DNA from: Phallusia mammillata
Lineage: Eukaryota; Chordata; Ascidiacea; Phlebobranchia; Ascidiidae
DNA: 64,000 nucleotides
Reading direction: 5' to 3'
Assembly (NCBI GenBank): GCA_003260075.1
Contig: QLIY01000109.1
Location: 186,001 to 250,000 of the forward strand
In this document: positions 44,601 through 55,723 of the stretch, piece by piece
Numbering within the stretch: position 1 is the stretch's first letter
Layout: each line of letters begins with the position of its first letter
The notes under the pieces: model-generated
Seen by the model: only the letters and a program-made list of their open reading frames with translations
Told to the model about the DNA's origin: nothing
The model's database searches: none
Made by a program: the position numbers and the translations under genes

Positions 44601-45206
44601 TGCATGTAGATCTTTTTTTGTCTTGGATAGTATTGATTTTCCAGGTAGGCCCTGGAAAATAGTTTTGTGTTTGATTAAGAATTGTATAGGTTGTACAGGA
44701 CACAATTAGTGGATGATGGCTGAAAGCTCCACAGCTACACCGTCTTGTTTTCCACGGAGTCTTGCCATGACCAGCATACTGGACTGTGTCTGGCGGGGCA
44801 TACAGCGGGGTAAGTGGGGCATATCATGTTTCGGCGTAGCATGACAGGCTCTGCAGGTTAATAGTTTTTTGACTGCAATTGGTAATAATGTACAAACCAA
44901 ACTTGCTTTACAAACCTACCTTTACAAGGTAACGAAGAAACATGTTGAGAATGAAGGATTTCCCCTTTCTCTTGTCACCACAGATGGCAATGATACAAAC
45001 AGGATATTTCCATGCATCCTTTAAAGCCGCTTTCAAACCGACTTTATTAAGATCGAACGTGTCTTCGGGGCCTTTGATTAGAACTTGGACGGTGTTGTAT
45101 TTGTCTGAACAAACGTTAACAAAGTTAAATTCTATAAATGCCCAAGAGCGTTGGCACACAGTAGCGCCGAGCTGTAGACGAGCCTCAAAATTCGCCTACC
45201 TGTCAT
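38679..45206 (-). CDS. Atlastin/GBP-like GTPase with coiled-coil tail, gene A
   Basis: Ten exons read on the minus strand: 45206-45200, 45104-44920, 44651-44511, 43661-43506, 43309-43265, 43168-42934, 42795-42617, 41187-41116, 40087-38912, 38744-38679 (TAA); 2262 bases, 753 residues. The GTPase domain has G1 GDKRKGKS (45-52), FEWRGGSRRNTEGIW like the atlastin switch I region, G3 DTQG (118-121) and the RD motif in LFLIRDFPFPDYGFG (R185 D186), which is closer to atlastins than to GBP1. A helical middle region follows to about residue 340, then about 390 residues of charged coiled coil in one 1176-base exon with a 61-residue tandem repeat, and a last exon ending FAGWVGRKIFD. No transmembrane hairpin is visible, unlike true atlastins. 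The first coding exon is only 7 bases. It probably self-assembles on membranes on GTP hydrolysis; target unknown. Confidence 0.87.
39020..39385 (-). repeat. 183-base coding repeat, two units, in gene A coil
   Basis: Two consecutive 61-codon units (39385-39203 and 39202-39020) each begin AAREQQQKMWD and contain AADDRRYEE and EEQLKELINYKT. They lengthen the coiled coil by an internal in-frame duplication. Confidence 0.85.
40096..40371. repeat. Direct duplicate joined by oligo-G (40231-40240)
   Basis: About 130 bases of the intron between gene A exons 8 and 9 occur twice with a few substitutions, separated by exactly ten Gs. Probable allelic duplicate. Confidence 0.8.
40664..41052. repeat. Direct duplicate joined by oligo-G (40853-40862)
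   Basis: About 189 bases of the same intron occur twice (40664-40852 and 40863-41052), about 95 percent alike by eye, separated by ten Gs. Confidence 0.8.
41237..41645. repeat. Direct duplicate joined by oligo-G (41442-41452)
   Basis: About 200 bases of the intron between gene A exons 7 and 8 occur twice with small indels, separated by eleven Gs. Confidence 0.8.
41980..42153 (-). pseudogene. Duplicate partial copy of gene A exon 7
   Basis: Encodes KKFMQHANDLFKHIRDN and on to TTLSE, the same as 42617-42795, but stops at the N before the acceptor. Almost certainly an assembly duplicate rather than an extra exon. Confidence 0.8.
42222..42287 (+). repeat. tRNA-like (SINE-type) sequence, best of three copies
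   Basis: Contains an A-box-like tagctctgttgatagagc and a B-box-like gggtcgaatcc with complementary gtggg and cccac arms. The acceptor stem is poor and the T loop is one base short, so it is a tRNA-derived relic, not a working tRNA. Near-identical but more decayed copies are at 41756-41819 and 42392-42457. Confidence 0.55.
44013..44312. repeat. Direct duplicate joined by oligo-G (44160-44169)
   Basis: About 142 bases of gene A intron 3 (ctgttgccctttcacgctct onwards) occur twice, essentially identical, separated by exactly ten Gs. Confidence 0.8.
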
Positions 45207-45217
45207 GGTGATGGGTT

Positions 45218-45607
45218 GGGGGGGGGGGCATAAACGAGCATCCTTTTTATCAAGCGAAATAAACTAAATATCCACGAAATTTCTTCACGCTTGTTTAATG
45301 ATATTTTAAAGCTATTCCAGCAGCCCAACGCCAAGCCGGGGGGGGGGCAGCTTTATCCTATTAAATTTCTACACGATAAAGATTTATGCAAAAAATAGAA
45401 GCTGGTTCACCTTCTACGTACAAAGTCACCATATATTACTCGTTCAATACGGAAAACTAACCGATTACAACCATTTTTAGCCAATCAGTGCAGACAAGCA
45501 TAAACGAGCATCCTTTTTATCAAGCGAAATAAACTAAATATCCACGAAATTTCTTCACGCTTGTTTAATGATATTTTAAAGCTATTCCAGCAGCCCAACG
45601 CCAAGCC
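45218..45607. repeat. Small contig bounded by oligo-G runs upstream of gene A
   Basis: The 109 bases at 45229-45337 lie between eleven Gs (45218-45228) and ten Gs (45338-45347) and recur at 45499-45607. This places the join only 12 bases upstream of the gene A start codon, so the true promoter sequence of gene A is uncertain. Confidence 0.8.
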
Positions 45608-47731
45608 AGAATATCGTTTTCGTACCTTACCTGCCTTTTTATAACATTTGTGTCTGTGACGCCATCGCAGGAAGAAGTCCAACAGTTAAGCAACTGAAAT
45701 TTGTAGCATGTAGGAACCCCCGGGACACCGACGACCTTTAGCAACTTTATTGACTTTTTGAGGACTTGTATTTGTTCCAAAAGAATTGTTACATAAGAAA
45801 ATTTGATGATTGAATCTGTTATAAAAGGTTGAGGTCGAAATTTGACATTCAAAAGATTGCTAATGCACATTAACGTTTTTGGTCCCTGTCAAACTAACCT
45901 GTATGGTGAACCCCTCCGTGCATTGCAGTAGCGACATGGGCGTGTATAAAAAGTACGTATAAAAACATACATACCACCATTTCAATACACTTTCGTTTTC
46001 TCAAAAAGTATCAACTTTAATCTCCATTGTGAATTGCACCATTGGTTATAAAGGATGCATCTGAGGGCAAAGAGGTTTTTGCAATCAAATGTTTATTAGT
46101 TCGGTATTTGTCCATTATAAATAGTTGAAATCGAATCCATTTTTTTTTTTTGAAATCCAAAAAGATTAGGAAAAGTACCATACTGGAGCCAGTTTTTTGA
46201 ATTTTTTGCTGCATCTTTTGAACTGAACTTTTGTGTGAAAAATTGACAATTATTTTAAAAATTGATCTGTATTTTATTGTCAGTTTTGGGTCAGCATTTA
46301 TTGTGTTATGTTTAGGTTCAACGCTACTTTATGCTTTATACTAAATGTCATTATTTAGACTTAGAGTATGGATTTCGAGACTAATTTCTAAAATCTCAGA
46401 TCGGGGTTCCCCCAACCCCCCGATTTTCCCGGAAAAGCATGTTTGATGAAGATATAAAGGTTCTTCCCAGCACGACCAATTTTGTTTCCATTTGGGGCCA
46501 CGCAATCATTTCGGGATGTCCTCCAATCTCTCCAAAACAAATACCCCTGGATCGGGATTCAAAAAAAGACTTTATCCGGTGGCACAATACTAGTCATAAA
46601 CTTTTAACTTCAAGCGTCCCGACCATTACAATTTTTAACCCCATTATCAACAAAACTCCCAGTGTTTGGAAAGCCTTTTTTGGAATAGCGCGATTGTGAG
46701 TAACAGAATCTGTTTGCTTCAAAACGGAATTCATTCTTTCCAGGATTTCAATGATTCTTTACAGGGAAAATCTACATAGGTTGTGGGTGCACTCAAAAAG
46801 AACAAAGCTTTCGAGTGCTCGTTGGCATCCCGAACCCTGGTGAAGCCGAGTAAGCGTGAAATTGTAAACTTTCCCACAACAATGATTCGAACACGATGTT
46901 TTCATGAGATTAACACGCCTACACAGCGTTAGCAACTTATTTTCAAAACAAATTAGTTGCATTCCAATTTGTCATTTGGGATCAAAACAAAATCGAAGCA
47001 CAAAGCATTCTACACCCTGCAATTTGCATGTAAGTATACTTCATTGCTCATGACAAAACTGGTGTACGTTTGATTCGGAATTTATTATCAAAACTATTTC
47101 CTTATTTTCACAGGTATATGTGAGTAGAAAGATAATTTTAAATACAATTTATAAACTCTCTTCTGTAAAATGTAGGGTATTTTGTAGTGCCTCACTAAAA
47201 TGAGAAATCCATTGCCTTTTTTGAGTCAGTTTGCTAGTTTTCCAACAGCTACGGCAAGAGTTTTTATATTTGCAACCTCCTAAATTTACTGTATGTCATG
47301 AACAGAAATGGTTTTCAATTATACCGGACAAGGTCAAAGATAAAAGCATTTAATATTTGGCAACAGTTCTGTTTACTATAACACGTCAGTATTTTGGACT
47401 ACTACAAAGTATATTATTGAGCTACTATATAAAAATACAGCAAAATCATCGTAACAAACGCGAAACATTTTACTCTTCGCGATAAGAAACAATTTGCAAA
47501 CTAACTCAAGGAAATCACAGCATAGACAAGTAAAGGTGGCTCGGTTGATTGCCGTGGTGACAAGAATGTTTGAACTAGAAAATAAACTATATCAATTGAT
47601 ACACTACTGTGTTTGTTCTTTAAGCAAATGTTTTTCTGCTATTCGTAAGAACAATGTAGGAGAGGTTTGGAAACAAAATAGCCATGAGCTATTACTTCCA
47701 TAAAAGTACGTTGAAATGAATTAGCTACAGA
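45608..47731. other. Intergenic upstream of gene A, downstream of gene B
   Basis: About 2.1 kb. Open frames around 45565-45870 (minus) and 46439-46699 (plus) have no recognisable family or splice context. The likely 5' region of gene A and 3' UTR of gene B lie here. Confidence 0.45.
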
Positions 47732-49759
47732 TTAATCAACGATCTTCCGTCCAACCCAGCCGGCAAAACTTCTCAAGCCTCTGATTGGTGGATCTTCTGC
47801 ACGTGCTTGTGCTGCTTTCAATTGCTCCAACATCATCCGTTGTGTCTCTTGTTGTTTTTCTAATTGTTTCTCTGTTCTTGCTTGCGCTGCTCTTGACTCT
47901 TCATATCGACGCTCGTCAACAGTTTTTTGATGATCTGCTTGCGCCTCCCCCTCTTGAGCCTCCTGCATCTCTTTGTCATTTTTCATTTGCTGCTTATAAT
48001 TTTGACGTGCCTTTCCTGCGTCATTGTTTCGTTGTTGCTTTTCCCGTTTGTAACGCATTTTTCTTGTCTCCTGTGTTGCCTCCCTTGCCTCCTGCGCTTG
48101 TTTTGAATTGTCATCCGTCACTTTCCGCAGCTCTCGCCTTTGTTCCTCATACCTAGGTTTTACCTCGGTAACCTCCCCTTTCCTAGCCATTTCTGCTTGC
48201 TCGGCAATCTGTCTTCTTGCTTCTTGGGAAGAAAGCACTTCGTAAATGTCGGCGATGTCTGATTCCAACATGCATCTGTATTCCATAACCACATCATCTC
48301 TGCCGAACTTTGAAACCTTTTCAAATTTTTGCAGTGCCTTTAAAAGTTGATAATTGTGATGTTTGTGGAGATCAGAAAGCGTTCAATCATAGCTGTTTAA
48401 TACCTGCCAAATATGACTGAGATTCAGAAAAGTTTCATAACTAGTCAGATCATAATTTGATTTAGCAGAAAACTAGTTTGCCGTTACAAATGTTTGCGAG
48501 TTTGTAAAACTATGCACATAATACACGAAAAACATTGCCCTAATCATCGCCGGCACTGGGGCGCGGCGCGGCGGTTAACGACCACTGACTTAATAAATCG
48601 CTAGTAATCTTCTAACCTCCTTCATGATTTTCTTGTATTCGGATTTCTCCTGGTTTACCAGCTTGGGAAGTTGGAACTTAGAAACTGACTGCAGAAAAAN
48701 TAACCTCCTTCATGATTTTCTTGTATTCGGATTTCTCCTGGTTTACCAGCTTGGGAAGTTGGAACTTAGAAACTGACTGCAGAAAAAAGAACTAGATTAG
48801 AAACTACCCAAACGTGACTCCAACTGTGTATAAATATTTTAAGAACGTTTATGCAAACTTTCGTCAGGCTTGATATCGAGCATGTCTGGCTCAGTTGCTA
48901 CATGGACAGGCTGATGCTTCATAAAATAACAGCTTTATGCATATGCTTCATAATCTTACCTAAACTGGCACTCACCTCACTAAGTGTGAATGGGTCTGGT
49001 ACTTTGTCGCTAAGTAGATTTTCACTGCAATTCAACACGTAGTCGTACAAACGTTCCCCGCTCATTGGACTTCCGTTAAATTTCAGGGGGCTGACATTCG
49101 ACTGAAGATACTTAAACAGCTCGTCGGCGTAATACAAAAACGGTTTTCCCGCATCTAGAAAAGAAATTTTGTATTTGTTTTGTGTGTAGGTGTTTATAAC
49201 GAAATGCAGTGGGCCTTAATGCATATTCCTATGGAATAAAGCATAGTCATTGTATTACGACAAATGTTGAACGTTTGTATGACTACCAGCATCATGCCTG
49301 TGTTAGCAGGAGTTTTATAATAACGTCTTAAGCAAAAGTCAACTTTGAACACGCAAAACCGCCATTAAACACATACACCTATACGTTACACCTATAACTT
49401 ATTTTCATTTTGTTTGAAAACACTCAGATAAACACTATGATTAGACTTAAACAAGACTCTACGTTGTACAAAAAATCAACGAATAAACGACAATTCGACA
49501 AATCAATACAAAATAAAACGACAAATTACAAATCCTTACATTGCAAATCAATCGCTTTATCCTTTTTCTTTCGTGCACTGACGGATTTATTAGGTGTTGG
49601 CATTCCAAATGCCTTTATGCTTGAAAATACGTTTCTTAAGTTTGTGATGTTTTCATTTAATGTCGCCGTTTTGTCGTCTTCTTGAAGATAAAGATCTCCT
49701 CCTTGAATTCCAAAACCGTAATCCGGAAAAGAAAAGTCCCGAATGAGAAACACCGAACT
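47732..49759 (-). pseudogene. Atlastin/GBP-like gene B, truncated and interrupted
   Basis: Minus-strand exons 49759-49540, 49154-48976, 48776-48705 (repeated at 48688-48617 across a single N at 48700) and 48403-47732 (TAA). They match exons 6 to 10 of gene A: VFLIRDFSFPDYGFG with the RD motif, then a middle region with FNGSPMSGERLYDYVL, then a shortened coil ending FAGWVGRKIVD. The exons for G1, switch I and G3 are absent: the sequence runs into an N at 49861 and then into unrelated plus-strand sequence. In the coil exon there is an in-frame TGA (48385-48383) upstream of the QLLKALQKFEKVSKFG block, apparently a one-base shift relative to gene A. The coil is about half the length of gene A, and the final two exons are fused. 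Most likely a pseudogene, though allelic assembly errors could contribute. Confidence 0.75.
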
Positions 49760-49861
49760 CTAGGACGTTTTCATATTAATACCAAATGTAGTTAAATAAC
49801 TAGAATAGTGGTTTTCCTATATATTGCCAGTTTATATATACTACACCATATTTATCGATGN

Positions 49862-50826
49862 TGTGTGTGTGTGTGTTTTATTATATTATGTACAGCCGTT
49901 CTATTGGGGGCTTTCCCACATATTACACTTTTCCGTCAATCTAACTTTCGGGCCTAAACGGGCTTCTCAAAAACAATTCGGGCCCGGATGCGCATTCAAG
50001 CGTGCCTTGGGTAAATAAAACCCTGCATTGTTCGGTTTCCGTGACGTTAGCTTTCGTAGCGACGGCTTTGAACGTGAATTTAAGCAGAACGCAGCCATCA
50101 GTGCCGTTATGCCTCACTTAGTTCTGTCGCTTTAGGTTAAGACTCGTTACCAGTTTAAATTTGTAGTATATTGTGTTTATTTTATAAATTTGTTTGCAGA
50201 GCGGTTACAGCGTGTAATAGATACAGCCTTTCTGAGAAGTTTTCAACCTGATTCTGGAAATTATCGTGCACAATTAGGCTATGGATGGTATGTGGAGCAG
50301 CACAGTATGTTACGTTTTACATTACAAAGGATATATTCTAGCATATCCCTAAGTGTAACTGAAGATTGATCACAGCAATATTACAAGTTACCTAACCGGA
50401 TCTTTAACAAAATAAGGCCATGTATCTAGCGCATGCTATTATAGTTAAAGTTGTGCATAACTGAGATTGAAGACTTCTAGGCTTTCAGCTGACATAACGT
50501 ACATAAATTCCGTCATTGTTTCAGAGGAACGAAATTCCATACAAATAGTAAAACGGGGAAAGGACAACCATTTTGAACTCGATGAGCAGGGTTTAAAAAA
50601 AGCTCTTCAGCATGCTTGGGGCCAGCCGGTTGCCATAATTACCATCTGTGGAAGCAAACGAAGTGGAAAGTCATTTTTGCTAAACATGTTTCTGTATCTC
50701 AAAGTCAAGGTATAAATAAAAGCTTTAGGTAACATTAACGCGTATTGTATATGACAGCAGTAACTTTTTGCATTTCTACACATTTAGTGTTGGAATGGAA
50801 AACAATTTTTTAGGCAATAGTCCAAA
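49862..50826 (+). other. Misplaced near-copy of the start of gene D, bounded by Ns
   Basis: Begins just after the N at 49861 and ends at the N at 50827. It is almost identical to about 57388-58355, including the (tg)n tract, the upstream acceptor, exon 1 (50281-50287, ATG GAT G) and exon 2 (50525-50709, with G1 GSKRSGKS). It lies in plus orientation among minus-strand genes and has no further exons. Best read as an allelic contig of gene D scaffolded in the wrong place. Confidence 0.85.
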
Positions 50827-50827
50827 T

Positions 50828-52316
50828 NTGAACCTGTTCTTTTTGCTTCAAGTCTATATTCATTTGTTGTATTTTCTGTTCATTTTGCTTTGCTTCTGTA
50901 GTCTGTTGTATTGTATGTTGTTTTTCTGACATTTCTGCTGCTAGACGTTGTTTCAGACGAGCATTTTGGTCAGTTAATTGTGCATTTTTTGCTTCCAGGG
51001 CTTCACTATGATATTGAACATCTTTGTTAATTATTTTTTGTTGTGCGTAAGCACATGAGAGTACCTTGTATATGTGATTAATGGTGTCGATTAACTCTTT
51101 CCTGTATTCACTGACCAAGTCCCTGCTTCCCAGCTTTGCCTCATTAAACGCTTGGAGTATTTTTTGCTCAAGGCGCTTGTGGTTTTGATGACAATGAAAT
51201 AGCCCTTGGGTGAAGTCCTCTAACTTCTGCACAACAAATTGATCAAAGTAACTAACACTGTGTCACAAATAATAAAGATGACACTTGTGCTAACCTTGGT
51301 CATAGTAGTTTCGTAGTAAGTCGCTTTTTCTTGTAAAAGTCTTTCTAGATGGGACGTTGCCACCGACTGTGAAAATGTATTTTGATACACACATTCATTA
51401 CCGTTTACTGTTTCAATACAGTAAGCGTAAAAGTATGTTTTTCCTCGTCATGTTACTCGTAACCGTTTATAAACCAATACCGTTTGTAAATCTTTTTGTT
51501 TATATGGAACAAACCTCGCCGATCTTTGTAGCATTTGGATACTGATCAGTCAGCAAGTGTTTGCAGCAGTTTAGGATGTAGTCATACTGTTCATCACCGT
51601 TAAGTGCAACGTCATTTAGATGAAATGGTCGCGCGCCTTGCTTGATGTCAGTAAATACAGTTTCCACATGTTGTAAAAAGTTGTCACCAATACCTATTTA
51701 TACACAATGCGTGTTTGGTCGTGCTACGAATCATTACAAGATTAACTACTATCGTGTGACTTACCAATTACTTCAATCGGTTGTGTTTCCTTTTCATTTC
51801 GTACTGTCACGCTTCCATTAGGAGTGGGAAATTTTATTGCTCTGGTCCGAGTTGCCAATTTTTTAAACCCGGTAACTTTTGTCTCCTTTGACATATTTTC
51901 ATTGCACGAATCGTCTCGAATAAAAATGGACATTTCCTAATAATGAAAATGTACCTGGCCAAGTTGAAATTTTAAACAGCAAATTAAAACAAGGTTTTCG
52001 ATTCCATTTAGGAAACAGGAGGAAGTTATCATTTAAACAACCAACCTGAAACATGGGCTTTGGCGATCCTTCATGCAAATAGCTACAAACCTCCTTCAAA
52101 AACTAAGAAGAAATTCAAAAGGCATTTGCTTTATGTGACATAACTGATGTTAAAATAGACAAATGTGCTACACTTACATTAAAATTTTCACTAAATGCCG
52201 CTTGTATTTGTCCAGGTCAATTCCTTCTTGGGGGTTTGACCATTTAACGTTCCTTGTTGTACGTCCATCAGGTACAGAGCAACCTGCAAAAGTTGTATTA
52301 GTGGTGAGCCCACAAC

Positions 52317-52386
<70 letters not shown>

Positions 52387-53666
52387 TAGCTATAAATGAA
52401 AAACAGAAGAATTGCATTGCATACATCCTGAAACACCCTACAATGTGAAAAAACTTCCCACGTAGCCACACATCCATAATCACTTGTACCATTTTGTACA
52501 ACCTCAAAGATTATGGAAACAAGGGCAAGTGCACCTCCTTGACGTTCCGGCGCCCTTAGTTACAGCTTCAATAAAGTTCTACAGAATGTCAATCAACCTT
52601 GCCATTAGAAGAATCGACCATCAAAGGTTTGTCCAAAATCCAGATTCCTTCAGTGTTTGATCTGTTTCCATAATTCCGCCCAAACACTATCTGTAACTGT
52701 TCTGGTTTGAAGAATGGAAGATAATCTTTCAACCCTTTTTTCGGCATGCCCTATAAGAAAAACGTCACATCATGCACTTATCCGGGTTTTGTGTTTTTGT
52801 TTGTGTGTCCCCGAAGTAAACGACAAATCAGGTAAAAGAATACACAACAAAACAACAAAATAAACTCTGATTGGTTTCACATCAGACGTTCTCATGAAAA
52901 CGCATGTTGCGTATTTATTGCTAATTGTATCATTTTTGCTGAGGCTTACATTAAATTAACGTGTCAGGTCAGGCTCTACACCTGCTACTGGTACCACGTA
53001 GCCCAGTACAACCTGTCGCGGATTAAATGGCTAAACAACCCTATATGAGTGACTTGACTTGACTTACATTAACGTTTTACCCTGATTTTTTCTTTTCTTG
53101 GAAAATAAAAGTTACCTTTAAGGTCATGCAGCTTTATACTTCAAGTGCCTTGTGCATATATTTAAAGCGTTATTTTTTAAATTTTTATTTGTGCCTAAAA
53201 AGATTTTGTGATTATTTGTGATTAAAACAAACGCAAGATGCACTTTATTGTTAACAATGCACTCATTTGTACCTTAACAAACAAGTTGAGCATGAACGAT
53301 TTTCCACTTTTCCTACTCCCGCATATGGTTACGATTGATATCGGATGTCCCTCGGCATTGTCCAGCGCTGTTTTTGAACCAGATTTATTGAGTTCAAAGT
53401 GTGTCTTTCCTCTTTTAAGTATTTGTATGGCTTTTCGATCCTCTGAAAAAGCATATAACTTGATTTAATTTCCTCTTAGTCCATTTTGTTGTTGAAGTAC
53501 TCCATAACTTACTTTACGTGTAAAATAATTTCCTTCTTTAAATTAAGCTGGACAACAATTATTCGTAATAACCCTAGTAAGTGTAACTTTGACTAATGCT
53601 GCAGTTTTGGATTTTTTTTTACATGTAAGAGATGTAACGTACTTTGCTGGATTACTTACCTGCCAT
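50828..53666 (-). pseudogene. Atlastin/GBP-like gene C, frameshifted and 3' truncated
   Basis: Minus-strand exons 53666-53660 (ATG GCA G), 53442-53273, 52750-52598, 52283-52178, 52102-52046, 51936-51765, 51693-51515, 51366-51295 and 51226-50828, cut by the N at 50827. It has G1 GSRKSGKS, a switch-I-like SNTEGIW, MDVQQG in place of DTQG, and IFIRD. Compared with gene D, exon 4 lacks 53 bases between the codons for the KKEL-type and QIQA-type segments, which shifts the frame and creates a stop (ATT TAG). The last exon encodes KLGSRDLVSEYRKELID and then coiled coil. A 69-base poly-C tract sits in intron 3, 35 bases upstream (in the gene's direction) of the deleted exon. All other splice sites are intact, so inactivation looks recent, or the deletion is one allele or an assembly error. 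Confidence 0.75.
52318..52386. repeat. Poly-C tract, 69 bases (poly-G on the minus strand)
   Basis: Uninterrupted C on the plus strand in intron 3 of gene C. In the gene's own orientation it is poly-G, like the other two long tracts in the window. Confidence 0.9.
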
Positions 53667-55184
53667 AACTTATTCCCAATTGGCAACTCGTTTTTTTTCG
53701 GAAAAACTTGTACACAAAACGTTTTAGTGTCCTATTGAAGTTCAAAGCAAAAAATACCAATAAACAAACAGCACTGAATGGTACAAATAATTTAAGTGTG
53801 GAAGTTGAACTTATCGTTGCGAATTACCTTTACTTTTGCGCGACTATATCCGGCTTGCTGATTGTTTTAGTGCAATTGTGTCACTTTGTTTCCTTTCACT
53901 AAACGAAATAAACCTAACTCAACCTAATTCACAAGGCTGGCATTCCTAAGGCCTTGTTTCTGCACCGGGGGTCACCAAACTATTGTTGCAACGTTCCGAA
54001 AATTGTTTAGACGATCGCGGGACAGCCGCATAGCTTACAAACCCCAAATCAGAAAACTGTATTAGTCCGATTTTTTCGGTCAAAACCTAATATCGTCTAG
54101 TCCAGTGGTTCTTAACCTTTTTGGTGTGGTTTCCCACTAACGTCAATCACCAACTTCGAATTTCCCCCTCTGTTATTTTTAAAATCATGTTTTGTGCCCT
54201 ATGTTAACAAAAAATTATTTTGTAAATAAAATAATTTGTGGAGCGATTTGGTCTGGACCCTAAAGGTATACTGCAATCTCATTTGGTTTAAATAGTGCTT
54301 CTGTGAGAGATTAAACTTTTTGGAATACTGAAGAGTCTGCTCTGCTTCCATTATTCATTTATTGCATCACAATCAACAAAGGAAAGACTTTTATTCGTGC
54401 ACAATAGCAAAGTCATTGATAGTTTTAGTCTTGTCTGTGATGTAACAAACGGCCTTTGGATTTGTATGTATCTTGTAAACCTTTGTGAAATTAATCTTAC
54501 ATGTTGTTGCAGAAAATTTTTAGTAAAGTAAATTTCAATGGTTAATTCAAAGCCGGATTCGACCCTCGAGCGCGAGTTTGCTCTTTTCAAGCTTACATAA
54601 TTTCCCTCCGAAAACTTTAAATTTCCCACTAGTGGGAAATTTCCCACCGGTTAAGAACCACTGGTCTAGTCGGTGCATCGCCGCCAATTAGGATGCGGTA
54701 ATAAAAACAGGAAATAGGTAATACGTAGCACATGGCAATTAGCAAGTATACCCAAGTGTCAAATATCTTTTCTTAAACCATACAAATCCAACCAGTTGAA
54801 GTACTAGAAAAACTGACGTGTGAGGATTCATTTTTTTGAACCCTAGCCTACGCTATCTGGACAAGTGCTCAAAAATGGCAGACGCTCCGATATCAGCAAA
54901 AAGTTCTTGTTTTTTACACATGACCCGCAATAAAGGTGGAGGTACTAACGTAAGTAGTCAGGTTTGCTCATTACTGGTAGGTGACGCACGCAAATATTTA
55001 AATGCAATTTGTGTAAAAAATTCTGACGGTAGGGGCTATTAGGGTTGGTCTGCGGTTTCATAATAATGATTACAATAAAATCAACCTAAAAACTCAGTTC
55101 TTTATATTAAATTAGGTCCTTAACTCTATCCCAGTTTCACTGTTTATTTCAAATAACTGCGCTGCTCTTTACGTCATCTATCGG
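53667..55184. other. Intergenic upstream of gene C
   Basis: About 1.5 kb containing the hAT-type element at 54103-54663 and a possible degenerate element end (gggggtcaccaaact) near 53968. No gene recognised. Confidence 0.45.
54103..54663. mobile_element. hAT-type miniature element
   Basis: Ends cagtggttcttaaccttttt and ggttaagaaccactg, with a perfect 8-base target duplication gtctagtc (54095-54102 and 54664-54671). 561 bases with no intact transposase. Confidence 0.9.
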
Positions 55185-55723
55185 AGCACCGGGGATTCCC
55201 TTAATCAACAAGGCATCCAACCAACAGTTGCAGTGCATTACAGACCAGGTACGATTTACTTCCTTAATTTGCCACAAAGTTTTAGACCTATTATTTACTA
55301 TTACATGGTGTTGTAACTCAAAAACTAGAAGAATAGCCATACTTTTTGAGTTAAACCCAACAAGCCTGTATAAATCACCAATAGTTCAGAATCAACCAAA
55401 GGCAGATTCATGCTAGGACAAAAATTTGTACTGACTAAATAATTTCATATTCAAGGCTATGCATTAAAATGCAAGCAGCTTATTTATACTTTATTATGAC
55501 TGCAGATATACAAACTAGGCAATTGCCTAACCCACATCAGCAGCTAGCGGTCGTGACTACATACATACAATCTAGACAACTGCCTAATCCGCATCAGCAC
55601 CTAGCGGCTGATCAACACCAAAAACTCGACCACACGGCGGCGTACCAGAACACAATGCACCACAATCGCGGTTACAGCAATACTTCGATGCGCACTGAAC
55701 CCCAGTCACATCGTGCTGATTAG
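55185..55723 (+). pseudogene. Displaced 3' end of an MS4A-like gene
   Basis: Matches the end of MS4A-like 3 exon 6 (55185-55248), its intron, and the whole last exon (55506-55723, TAG). The last exon is exactly 57 bases shorter, that is, it has two instead of three tail repeats; the frame is open and ends SHRAD. The intron is also similar, so this is a DNA-level copy and not a retrocopy. No membrane exons are present within reach upstream, so it is a fragment. Confidence 0.85.

Noticed and set aside
41442-45347. Oligo-G runs as natural regulatory or G-quadruplex sites
   Set aside because: Constant length of 10 or 11 and position between duplicated flanks point to assembly joins rather than regulatory motifs.
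46439-46699. 86-codon plus-strand frame upstream of gene A
   Set aside because: No family signature and no flanking exons; it could be a relic of a mobile element but I cannot support that.
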